From NCBI GenBank assembly GCA_040772505.1, contig JAXGYA010000010.1, forward strand, positions 68,765 through 132,764: a stretch of DNA of 64,000 nt, written 5' to 3'. The translations under genes were made by a program, and so were the position numbers. Each line of letters begins with the position of its first letter. Position 1 is the stretch's first letter. The notes beneath the pieces were generated by a model. The model was not told the DNA's origin. It searched no databases and saw nothing but the letters and a program-made list of their open reading frames with translations. This document shows, piece by piece, positions 43,601-51,924 of this stretch. The stretch is from Mariniphaga sp040772505 (lineage in GTDB: Bacteria > Bacteroidota > Bacteroidia > Bacteroidales > Prolixibacteraceae).

Positions 43601-43978
43601 TTATTTATTTTTAGGCTTTTTTGTGCCGTACTTTGAGCGACGCTGTGTGCGTCCTTCAACACCGGCAGTATCCAGCGCTCCGCGCACCAGATGGTAACGA
43701 ACACCGGGCAGGTCTTTTACCCTGCCGCCGCGCACCAATACGATGGAGTGTTCCTGCAAATTATGACCTTCTCCCGGAATGTAGGCATTAACTTCCTTTC
43801 CGTTGGTCAGCCTAACCCTTGCCACTTTCCGCATTGCCGAGTTTGGCTTTTTTGGTGTTGTTGTGTAAACACGCACACAAACTCCACGTCTTTGCGGACA
43901 GGAATTCAGGGCTGGTGATTTGCTTTTTTCCACCTTCCTTCTTCTTCCTTTTCTAACTAATTGTTGAATCGTTGGCAT
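43601..43978 (-). CDS. rpsL: 30S ribosomal protein S12
   Basis: 125 residues, the first gene of the long run. TTPKKPNSAMRKVARVRL and RGGRVKDLPGVRYHLVRGAL are conserved, with Lys at the two positions (TPKKP and RVKDLPG) whose mutation gives streptomycin resistance, so wild-type at those sites. The C-terminus GRTQRRSKYGTKKPKNK is typical. Confidence 0.98.
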   Translation of the reverse strand: MPTIQQLVRKGRRRKVEKSKSPALNSCPQRRGVCVRVYTTTPKKPNSAMRKVARVRLTNGKEVNAYIPGEGHNLQEHSIVLVRGGRVKDLPGVRYHLVRGALDTAGVEGRTQRRSKYGTKKPKNK

Positions 43979-44021
43979 AAATACCTCTTTTATTTCATTA
44001 ATAATTTTTCAAAAATGGGTT

Positions 44022-44054
44022 GCAAAAGTATATAAAATTTGCCTAAAACCAATG
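44022..44054 (-). promoter_or_regulatory. Promoter of the rpsL-rplQ operon
   Basis: On the minus strand the -7 box is TACTTTTG followed by C (44022-44030), with a TTGG -33-like element (44049-44052) about 18 bases upstream. The predicted start near 44018 gives a 40-base leader before the rpsL ATG. This is the best two-part Bacteroidota promoter in the window. Confidence 0.6.
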
Positions 44055-44182
44055 ATTTTCAATGGAAATAATCTATTTAATCCTGAAAAACGGGTGCAAA
44101 ACTACTAATTTTAAGGTAAGCCCAAACCTTTTGGTGGTTTTTTTTCAAAAAATTAAGATTGAAAAATGAAGAGCTTATCTTT

Positions 44183-45139
44183 TCATTTTCTTCCTTTAAA
44201 CATTGATGATAGCGGCTCAATTAGAAGCTCAATCACTCGCCGGTTTTGGATAATTATCTCTGCATTGCCCTGCATTTGCAAACTATAGGAAAGTTCCCGG
44301 TTATAATTGGTAACCAGCTTGTCAGGCAAGTCAACATTTACGGGATAAAAAGTTCCCTGCTCACTGACTACCGGAATTTTTGAAATACTTAATACACTTC
44401 CGGATAAAATACCGTATTCCATAAATGGATAATTATCAACTTTTATATTTACCTGCTGCCCCGGTTCGATTTTCCCAAGCCCGATTGCCGGAGCCAGGAT
44501 TCTTCCTGAAATTTTACCTGTTTCATCGGGAACAACAGTAAACAAAATATCACCTGAGCGGACATACTGGTTAACTGTTCGGTGTTCACCGAATACTATT
44601 TGTCCGGAAACCGGTGCTTTCAAAACAAAGGCATGCTCCCACTCTTTCAGTTTACTGCTCAGGCTCTGATACTCTCCTAACGAGTAATTTTCCGCAGAAG
44701 AAATTTCCGTAACCGCTTTGTGAGCTTCATTATAATTTGCAAAACTATCCAGTTTTGCCATCAACCGGAGTGCGTCTTCAAAATTGACAGAGCTTTTAAT
44801 CACTCCGATAATTTCTCCTGCTTGTACTTGCTGGTTCTCTTCCGCAAATAAAGCCTGAATCTGCCCGTTAGAATTGGCTGCAACCTGCACCGGCAGGTTT
44901 TCGGAAAGCAGGGTTATCCGTCCATACACCAATTCAGGATACCTGAAGATAAAACTGCCGGATACCAGCACTAACACCACCATCAGCAAAATGGCAATTC
45001 CATTCCGGATTATCCACCGCGGGGGAACCCCTAACAGTTCCTGGATTTCCGGAGAATGTAATTCAATGGAATTTTCCTTTTTGTTTGGGTTTTCCTCTGA
45101 ATTCTCCTGCTGCAAATGGTGATTTTCTCTGTTTTGCAT
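44183..45139 (-). CDS. HlyD-family membrane fusion protein
   Basis: 318 residues, single membrane helix (RNGIAILLMVVLVLVSGSFI, residues about 45-64), an upstream cytoplasmic Glu/Asn-rich tail and a periplasmic region with two lipoyl-like halves (NSNGQIQALFAEENQQVQAG, then VLKAPVSGQIVFG). The coiled coil between them is short. It would link an ABC exporter to an outer membrane factor. The C39-peptidase ABC gene is 124 bases upstream on the same strand, so these form one secretion unit. No TolC homologue or substrate is nearby. Confidence 0.85.
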   Translation of the reverse strand: MQNRENHHLQQENSEENPNKKENSIELHSPEIQELLGVPPRWIIRNGIAILLMVVLVLVSGSFIFRYPELVYGRITLLSENLPVQVAANSNGQIQALFAEENQQVQAGEIIGVIKSSVNFEDALRLMAKLDSFANYNEAHKAVTEISSAENYSLGEYQSLSSKLKEWEHAFVLKAPVSGQIVFGEHRTVNQYVRSGDILFTVVPDETGKISGRILAPAIGLGKIEPGQQVNIKVDNYPFMEYGILSGSVLSISKIPVVSEQGTFYPVNVDLPDKLVTNYNRELSYSLQMQGNAEIIIQNRRVIELLIEPLSSMFKGRK

Positions 45140-45263
45140 ACGCCTATTCTATTTATCCGAAGTTGCCTTAAGAACCGCACCTTCAATAATGCACTGTTGC
45201 TGAAAAGATAAATCTGTTAACCTGTGTATAGTTTTTCTCTTCTCCAAAATATTTTTTTATAAC

Positions 45264-47462
45264 TTAATTTCCCAATTCCAGCTGATTTTTAATCAATTTA
45301 TAATACACTCCTTTTTTTGTTGTCAGCTCGTTGTGGGTTCCTGTTTCCATAATCCGCCCTTTTTCAAGAACTACGATAAGGTCGGCATTTTTAACCGTAC
45401 TCAGACGATGGGCAACCGTAACAACTGTTCGTCCTTTGAAAAAGGCAGTTAAGTTTTCCATGATAACTTTTTCGTTATTGGCATCCAGGGCATTTGTTGC
45501 CTCGTCGAAAAAAATAAATCCGGGATTTTTATAAACAGCTCTCGCTATTAAAATCCGCTGCCTTTGCCCCTGGCTCAATCCGGCTCCCTCCTGCCCGATT
45601 TTGGTGTTGTAGCGAAGCGGAAGGCTCTCAATATACTCGCTGATATTTGCGATTTCAACTGCCCGGAGCAACTTTCCCTTATCCGGAAAATCGTCAGCCA
45701 CAGCGATGTTGCGGGCAATGGTGTCGGAAAAAATAAATCCGTCCTGCATCACCACTCCGCAGTGGCTGCGCCACATCTCCATGCTGAAGCGGGCAAGTTC
45801 AACGTTTCCAATTTCAATTGTTCCTTCATAGGGCGGGTAAAACCCAAGCAACAGCTTTATCAAAGTTGTTTTTCCGCTGCCGCTGGCTCCCACAATTGCA
45901 GTCACCTTATTTTCAGGAATCTTAAGGCTGATGTCGCCTAATACCCTCGGTGACCTTGGCCCTTCATAGTGAAAGGAAACCCCTGAAATTAAAATATCCC
46001 TGTGTGGCGGAAGTTCAAAATTTTTTTGAACTTCCGCTCTCTCCTCATCTTCATGCTGATGTATTTCACCTAACCGCTCAAGGCTGATGCGGGCATCCTG
46101 TCCAGCCTGCACAAAACCGATAAATTCATTTACCGGGCCGTTCAGCTGCCCTATAATATATTGTATCGCCATCATCGTTCCTAAGGTTATATTTCCTTCA
46201 ACCACACCTTTGGCAGCTAAAAATGAGATCAGAATATTTGTAATTTGATTTATGAAAATTGAACCGCCCTGCTGATTTTGATTGAGCATCAGTCCGCGCA
46301 CGCTCACCTTAAAAAGCTTAGCCTGAATTCGTTCCCACTCCCACCGCTTTTGTTTTTCGCAGTTGTTCAGCTTTATCTCTTGCATGCCTGTCAAAAGCTG
46401 ATAGACATTACTTTGATTTGCCGATGAAACATTAAACAGTTTGTAGTCAATCTCTTTCCTTTTTTCCATAAACAGCAAAATCCACAGCACATAAAGTCCG
46501 GTGCCTGCATAGAAAACAAGCAGGATAACCCAATCGTAAAAAGCCAATGCAAAGCTGTATATGATAAAAATAAAAATTCCGAACGACATGTTGATGAGAT
46601 TTCCGGTGAGAAAACTCTGAATCCGCTGGTTGTCCTCAATTCGCTGGCGAAGATCGCCGATGAGCTTGGTATCGAAAAACCGGATAGGCAGTTTCATCAG
46701 TTTGATAAGGAAATCGGAAATCAGGGAAATACTCACCCGCGCGCTGGTGTGCAGCATTATCCAGCTTCTGATAAATCCAACGGCTGTGTGGCTCACTGTC
46801 AACACTAACTGTGCAATAAGCACCAAAACAATGAAACTTAAGTTATTGGAGGAAATCCCCACATCCACGATTGCCTGAGTGAGAAACGGAAAGATGAGAC
46901 TGAGAATACTTCCGGTAAAAAATCCTAGCAACAGCTGAATTATCAGTTTTCTGTAAGGTTTGAGATAGGAAAAAAGATAGCGAAACCCCGTTCTATTCAC
47001 TTTTTCGCCCTCTTTTTTGTAGAAATCTGCGGTGGGTTCCATGAGCAGCGCAATGCCTGCCGGACTGCCATCCTGCATGGTGGAAGCCCAGAATTTCAAA
47101 AATTCATCCTGCCCATATTTTATCAGTCCGTGCGCCGGGTCTGAAACATAAAACTCAAGTTTTTTCCCCTTTTTCCTGATTTTATAGAGTACAACAAAAT
47201 GACTCTGAGTCCAGTGAATAATTGCCGGCAGTGGAATTTCGGTCAGCTTTTCTGCAGCTATGCGAATGCCCTGAGTGCGGAAGCCTATTTTTTCAGCTGC
47301 ATCGCTAATGGTTAGCAACGAAACCCCTTCGCGAGTTTTCCATGTCAGTTCGCGTAATGTATCCAGATTATAATGCTTCCCAAAATGGCTGGCAACGATC
47401 CGAATACAGGTCGGACCGCAGTCCATTGCATCAGGTTGCAGATAATGCGGGAATTTGGGCAT
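45264..47462 (-). CDS. Peptidase C39-domain ABC exporter
   Basis: 732 residues in the bacteriocin-exporter layout. Residues 1-130 are a C39 peptidase: DCGPTC with catalytic Cys15, His in SQSHFVVLYK and Asp in VSDPAHG. Six transmembrane segments lie in about residues 165-450. The ATPase has Walker A AIVGASGSGKTT, signature GAGLSQGQRQRIL and Walker B PGFIFFDEATNALD. It should cut a double-glycine leader and export the peptide. No candidate precursor was recognised in the neighbouring gaps, so the cargo is likely elsewhere. A TATCTTTCG box at 47479-47487 may be its promoter. Confidence 0.92.
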   Translation of the reverse strand: MPKFPHYLQPDAMDCGPTCIRIVASHFGKHYNLDTLRELTWKTREGVSLLTISDAAEKIGFRTQGIRIAAEKLTEIPLPAIIHWTQSHFVVLYKIRKKGKKLEFYVSDPAHGLIKYGQDEFLKFWASTMQDGSPAGIALLMEPTADFYKKEGEKVNRTGFRYLFSYLKPYRKLIIQLLLGFFTGSILSLIFPFLTQAIVDVGISSNNLSFIVLVLIAQLVLTVSHTAVGFIRSWIMLHTSARVSISLISDFLIKLMKLPIRFFDTKLIGDLRQRIEDNQRIQSFLTGNLINMSFGIFIFIIYSFALAFYDWVILLVFYAGTGLYVLWILLFMEKRKEIDYKLFNVSSANQSNVYQLLTGMQEIKLNNCEKQKRWEWERIQAKLFKVSVRGLMLNQNQQGGSIFINQITNILISFLAAKGVVEGNITLGTMMAIQYIIGQLNGPVNEFIGFVQAGQDARISLERLGEIHQHEDEERAEVQKNFELPPHRDILISGVSFHYEGPRSPRVLGDISLKIPENKVTAIVGASGSGKTTLIKLLLGFYPPYEGTIEIGNVELARFSMEMWRSHCGVVMQDGFIFSDTIARNIAVADDFPDKGKLLRAVEIANISEYIESLPLRYNTKIGQEGAGLSQGQRQRILIARAVYKNPGFIFFDEATNALDANNEKVIMENLTAFFKGRTVVTVAHRLSTVKNADLIVVLEKGRIMETGTHNELTTKKGVYYKLIKNQLELGN

Positions 47463-47536
47463 AGCGTTGTTTTAGCCCCGAAAGATAGAGAAAAATCATG
47501 GAATGAAACAAGTAAGCCAGTCTTGAATTGTAATTG

Positions 47537-49747
47537 CTACTTACAAGCCAGAATTTTCAGCAACTTGCGTACTTCACTGTAACTTTCAACCTTGTATTCT
47601 GCAAGAGTGTGTGCCATCCCCACTTTTATGGTAATTGCCTCTTCAGGCAGGTCGGCAAAGAGAAATTCATCTGTCCAGTCATCACCAATGGCTATGATTT
47701 TGTCGGAAGTGTACTCCTGAAGTATCTTTTTTGCTGCCCGCCCTTTATTGATTCCCATATTTTTTATTTCCACAACCTTATTCCCTTCCAAAATTTCGAG
47801 GTTTAAGTTGGAAACCAGGCTGGTTAGCTCATCCTTGAGTTCAATAGCCCGGTTCACACCCAACTCGGGGTCACATTTACGATAATGCCAGACCAGGCTG
47901 TAATTTTTCTCCTCAATAAACGACCCCGGCGTCCTGTCAACATAAAACTCAAGTGCCGGACGTATGCTCTCTTTCCATGATGAATCAAGCGGCTCAATCA
48001 TTTCCCATTCGCTATTCTGCAATCTGCTCCAAACTCCGTGTTCCACAATCAATGAATATGGTTTATCCCCAAACCATTTCTCGAATGTTTTTTTATCCCT
48101 GCCGCTGATTAGCACAATCTTGTTTTTAGGATTATCTGCTAAAATATCAAGCAGCTGGTAAAGTTCCTCATCGGGCTTTGCATGCTTTGGATTATCCTTA
48201 AAACCGGTGAGCGTTCCGTCGTAATCCAAAAAGAGAATACGGTTTTCAGATTCACAAAAAGATTTAACTATTGCTTTCATTGCATTGGCTGTCAGCTTTT
48301 TAGCTAAATATTTCTGTTCGTTTTCTTTTACCTTGTCCAAGGTATTGAGAAAATCGTCAGCCCATTTTTCCACATTATAGCGTTTCAGACGATTTTGCAA
48401 AGCAGATATTCTCTCCATCTGCTCTTCAAGCGGCATTTCTATAGCCTTTTTAATAGCTGCCGCAATCTGCGCCTTATCATTGGGATTGATGAGCAATGCT
48501 TCACCCATCTCCTTAGATGCTCCTGCCATTTCACTGAGTATAAGCACTCCCCGGCTATCCGTTTTGGATGCAATATATTCTTTGGCAACCAGGTTCATTC
48601 CGTCGCGAACCGGAGTAATCAAAGCAATATCACAGTAATTGTATAAATCGACCAGATTTTCAAACGACATAGAACGGTAAAAATACCAGACAGGAGTCCG
48701 GTTTATGGTGGAGTATTTACCGTTGATTCTCCCCACCAGCTCATCTACTTCACTTTTCATTTGCTGATACTGATCCACACCAATCCGGGAAGGAACAGCA
48801 AGGAGCACCAGAGTTACCTTATCACGATATTCTGGATATTCATCCAGAAAAAACTCAAAGGCTTCAAGCCTTTTTATCAGCCCTTTTGTATAGTCGAGCC
48901 GGTCAATAGAAAGAATAAATTTATTTTCGGGATGAAGCAGATAAAAGCGCTCAAACTCTTTCCTAATTTCAGATCTGTCATGCACCGAACGCTTTTGCGA
49001 TTCAATGGCGGCATCGTGAAACTTGTTGTAGTCAATTCCCATCGGGAAGTTATCAACTTTAACTATTCTGTTGGGAAGACTGATTTCATTCATGTTGGCA
49101 TCGTATCCCAACAAGCGGCGCACTGAGCTCATAAAGTGCCTTTCATAGTCAAAGGTGTGAAATCCCAGCAGGTCAGCACCCAACATTCCATTAATTATCT
49201 CATTCCGCCAGGGGAGAATACGGAAAAGCTCGTAGGATGGAAAGGGGATATGCAGAAAAAAGCCAATGGTGGCATTCGGAAACATTTCCTTTATCATTTG
49301 TGGCAACAGCAACAAATGGTAGTCGTGCACCCAAATCCTATCCACGCCCTCCATATTTTGGGCAATCACTTCTGCAAACTTGCGGTTCACTCTTTTATAA
49401 GCTTCCCACTGTTCTTCTTCATATTCCACAAACTGGTTAAAGTAATGAAATAACGGCCAGATTGTTTTATTGCTGAAGCCCTCGTAATAGAGCTCAACTT
49501 CCTCCTCTGTCAGATTAACATTCACACAATTTTCTTTTTTCAGCGCTTCATTCACTCTCTTTTGCTGTGAATCCGAAAGCTCGCTTTGATTAACCCCGGA
49601 CCAGCCAATCCACAAACTGTCGAATGATTTACTTACTGTCATCATTCCGGTTGCAAGGCCACCAACACTGGGTGTAATCTGAATTTCTTCTTCTAAAACA
49701 CCTACCTGAACAGGTAATCGGTTAGAAATAATTAAGAATCGACTCAT
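47537..49747 (-). CDS. Fused trehalose-6-phosphate synthase/phosphatase
   Basis: 736 residues. Residues 1-470 form a GT20 synthase with SNRLPVQV, SVGGLATGM, HDYHLLLLPQM and RPG-like GMNLVAKEYIA. Residues 500-736 form a HAD phosphatase with nucleophile FLDYDGTLTGF and IAIGDDWTDEFLF. The fusion makes trehalose from UDP-glucose and glucose-6-phosphate in one chain. The divergent neighbour is a GH15 hydrolase, so a trehalose turnover unit is likely. Confidence 0.92.
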   Translation of the reverse strand: MSRFLIISNRLPVQVGVLEEEIQITPSVGGLATGMMTVSKSFDSLWIGWSGVNQSELSDSQQKRVNEALKKENCVNVNLTEEEVELYYEGFSNKTIWPLFHYFNQFVEYEEEQWEAYKRVNRKFAEVIAQNMEGVDRIWVHDYHLLLLPQMIKEMFPNATIGFFLHIPFPSYELFRILPWRNEIINGMLGADLLGFHTFDYERHFMSSVRRLLGYDANMNEISLPNRIVKVDNFPMGIDYNKFHDAAIESQKRSVHDRSEIRKEFERFYLLHPENKFILSIDRLDYTKGLIKRLEAFEFFLDEYPEYRDKVTLVLLAVPSRIGVDQYQQMKSEVDELVGRINGKYSTINRTPVWYFYRSMSFENLVDLYNYCDIALITPVRDGMNLVAKEYIASKTDSRGVLILSEMAGASKEMGEALLINPNDKAQIAAAIKKAIEMPLEEQMERISALQNRLKRYNVEKWADDFLNTLDKVKENEQKYLAKKLTANAMKAIVKSFCESENRILFLDYDGTLTGFKDNPKHAKPDEELYQLLDILADNPKNKIVLISGRDKKTFEKWFGDKPYSLIVEHGVWSRLQNSEWEMIEPLDSSWKESIRPALEFYVDRTPGSFIEEKNYSLVWHYRKCDPELGVNRAIELKDELTSLVSNLNLEILEGNKVVEIKNMGINKGRAAKKILQEYTSDKIIAIGDDWTDEFLFADLPEEAITIKVGMAHTLAEYKVESYSEVRKLLKILACK

Positions 49748-50058
49748 AATATTTATATTTGTTGACCATTATGATACAGAAATTTAACCGGTTTGCAAAA
49801 TACGCAGTGATATCCATCAGAAAGAGGTCTCTTATCTTAAAGATCAGCTCCATTATGACTAATATCAATCACACAGTATTGACTATTAGGCTTTTAGCTG
49901 CATTAGATTTAATAAGAACAGATTTCTGTTTAGCCAGCTGCTCCAAACACAGAAACCTCAATATCAAATGGTTAAAAAAACATTATTAAGACAACAAAAT
50001 ATTTTTCAAAAAAGCAACAGTTAAAGGTATTTTTATCAGAAATAACAAATTCTTAAAC
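49748..50058. other. Divergent intergenic region between the trehalose synthase fusion and GH15 gene
   Basis: 311 AT-rich bases that must hold both promoters. No clean TAnnTTTG box or operator palindrome was seen. A 76-residue plus-strand frame (49759-49989) has no ribosome-binding context and reads as non-coding. Confidence 0.4.
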
Positions 50059-51831
50059 ATGACACATTTGGATTACGGAATCATAGGAAACTGCAGAACT
50101 GCAGCTCTCGTTTCAAAAACAGGAGCCATTGAATGGCTTTGTTTTCCGATGTATGACTCGGCATCGGTCTTTGCAAAAATTCTTGACACAGAAAAAGGGG
50201 GTAGTTTTGAATTTATTACGAGTGATGACTACAAGTGCAGTCAGAAATATATACCTAATACCAACATTTTAGTAACCAGTTTTTCCAACGGAGCAGATAG
50301 CTTTGAGGTCATTGACTTTATGCCCCGTTATTATTACCGTGATCAAAAGCAGGCATATTCCCCGCCCGATGTTATCCGGTATGTTAAATTAAAATCCGGC
50401 AAACCGCGTTTCAAAATTAATTACAACCCAAAGCTGGAATATGCCGAAAAGAAAACCGTTACCGAAGTACACAAGGATTTCATAAAAAGCTATACATCTT
50501 CAGGTACTTACGACTCTCTTTACCTCTATTCTGATATTGAACTGGAAAAAGTTGTGAGTGGAGAAGAGATTGAATTGAAGAATGATGTTTTCTTTCTGAA
50601 CAGCTACAATCAAAAGCTGCTGAAACAAACCCTGGAGCGCTCTTATCTGAAGCTGCAGCGCACTAAAGTTTACTGGCTTAACTGGTCAGAGGATACCACG
50701 CGATTCAATGCCTACAACAAAGAAGTTCAGCGCAGCGCCCTTGTGCTTAAGCTATTGAGCTATAGCAAAACCGGAGCAGTTTTGGCAGCTGCCACCACAT
50801 CCCTTCCGGAAACAATCGGTGAAAACAGAAACTGGGATTACAGATTCTGCTGGCTCAGGGATGCATCGATGGTGATTAAGACAATGACACAAATCGGCCA
50901 TTGGAAAAGCGCCGAGCGGTTTTTAAATTTCATCATCGACGTGGTTTCCGACAAGGATGAAAAAATACAAATCATGTATGGCATCAACAAGGAGAAAAAT
51001 CTGCGCGAAAGAATACTTCCCCATCTGGCGGGATATGAAAACAGCACGCCTGTACGTATCGGGAATGCTGCCTACAAGCAAAAACAACACGACATATATG
51101 GAATTCTCATGGATGTTATCTATCATCAGTTCAGCCTTTTTGAAACTTCTTTGCAAAACAGTGAAGAGCTGTGGACCATCACCCGGAGCATTGTTCGGAT
51201 TGTTAAACAAAACTGGAGAAAACCCGACCGCGGAATATGGGAAATACGCACAGAACAGCGGCACTTTCTGTTTTCCAAATTATTGTGCTGGGTGGCAATC
51301 GACCGTGCCATCAAAATTGCCGTTCTGATTAAGCGCCAAGACTACGCTGAAAAATGGAGTAAATTGCGGGATACTGTTTCCAAAGATATTCAAGCCAAAG
51401 GATGGAACGAAGAGAAGCAGGCATTCACACAGGCATACGGGTCAAAAGACCTGGATGCTTCCACCCTGCTGATGGAAAGTTTTGGATTCATTGAAGCGTC
51501 CGATTACCGGTATGTCAGTACGGTTAAAGCCACACAAAGAGAGCTTTGTCGCAACGGACTGATGTATCGCTACAAAAACCGGGATGACTTTGGCTATCCA
51601 ACTTCTTCTTTTACAATTTGCACCTTCTGGCTCATTCAGGCGCTATTCAGAATCGGAGAAAAGGAAGAGGCGCAAAAGCTGTTTGAACAGTTATTAACCT
51701 ATAGCAATCACTTAGGACTTTTCAGTGAAGACATTGATTTTGAGACCAAACGACTGTTAGGAAATTTTCCACAGGCATATTCTCACCTGGCACTGATAGA
51801 AACCGCCATCCTTTTTTCAAAAGAAATGTGA
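50059..51831 (+). CDS. Glycoside hydrolase family 15 protein (trehalase or glucoamylase-like)
   Basis: 590 residues, no signal peptide. N-terminal YGIIGNCRTAALVSKTGAIE and WLCFPMYDSASVF are typical of GH15 trehalase/glucodextranase-like proteins; the substrate pocket motif NRNWDYRFCWLRDASMVIK lies near residues 257-275, and the acidic catalytic residues sit in the (alpha/alpha)6 barrel. The specificity cannot be read from sequence; the divergent trehalose-synthesis gene makes trehalose degradation the favoured inference. Confidence 0.8.
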   Translation: MTHLDYGIIGNCRTAALVSKTGAIEWLCFPMYDSASVFAKILDTEKGGSFEFITSDDYKCSQKYIPNTNILVTSFSNGADSFEVIDFMPRYYYRDQKQAYSPPDVIRYVKLKSGKPRFKINYNPKLEYAEKKTVTEVHKDFIKSYTSSGTYDSLYLYSDIELEKVVSGEEIELKNDVFFLNSYNQKLLKQTLERSYLKLQRTKVYWLNWSEDTTRFNAYNKEVQRSALVLKLLSYSKTGAVLAAATTSLPETIGENRNWDYRFCWLRDASMVIKTMTQIGHWKSAERFLNFIIDVVSDKDEKIQIMYGINKEKNLRERILPHLAGYENSTPVRIGNAAYKQKQHDIYGILMDVIYHQFSLFETSLQNSEELWTITRSIVRIVKQNWRKPDRGIWEIRTEQRHFLFSKLLCWVAIDRAIKIAVLIKRQDYAEKWSKLRDTVSKDIQAKGWNEEKQAFTQAYGSKDLDASTLLMESFGFIEASDYRYVSTVKATQRELCRNGLMYRYKNRDDFGYPTSSFTICTFWLIQALFRIGEKEEAQKLFEQLLTYSNHLGLFSEDIDFETKRLLGNFPQAYSHLALIETAILFSKEM

Positions 51832-51912
51832 AACCTAAAATGATAAGTATCACAACACCTGCATGGTAAATAGGAAAGTTGAAAAAAGAGATAAAAAACA
51901 GGGAGGAATAGT

Positions 51913-51921
51913 TATCTTTGT
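51913..51921 (+). promoter_or_regulatory. Bacteroidota -7 box directly at the recG start codon
   Basis: TATCTTTGT (51913-51921) matches TAnnTTTG. Its last G is five bases before the recG ATG at 51925, so the transcription start is predicted at the A of the ATG: a leaderless mRNA. No ribosome-binding site could exist in that geometry. Confidence 0.5.
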
Positions 51922-51924
51922 TTC

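Noticed and set aside
45149..45247. 32-residue minus-strand frame between the exporter and HlyD genes, considered as a peptide cargo
   Set aside because: It would need a TTG start with no Shine-Dalgarno site, has no double-glycine leader and no core-like tail.
49759..49989. 76-residue plus-strand frame in the divergent trehalose region
   Set aside because: Lies across the shared promoter region, composition like non-coding DNA, no homology recognised.
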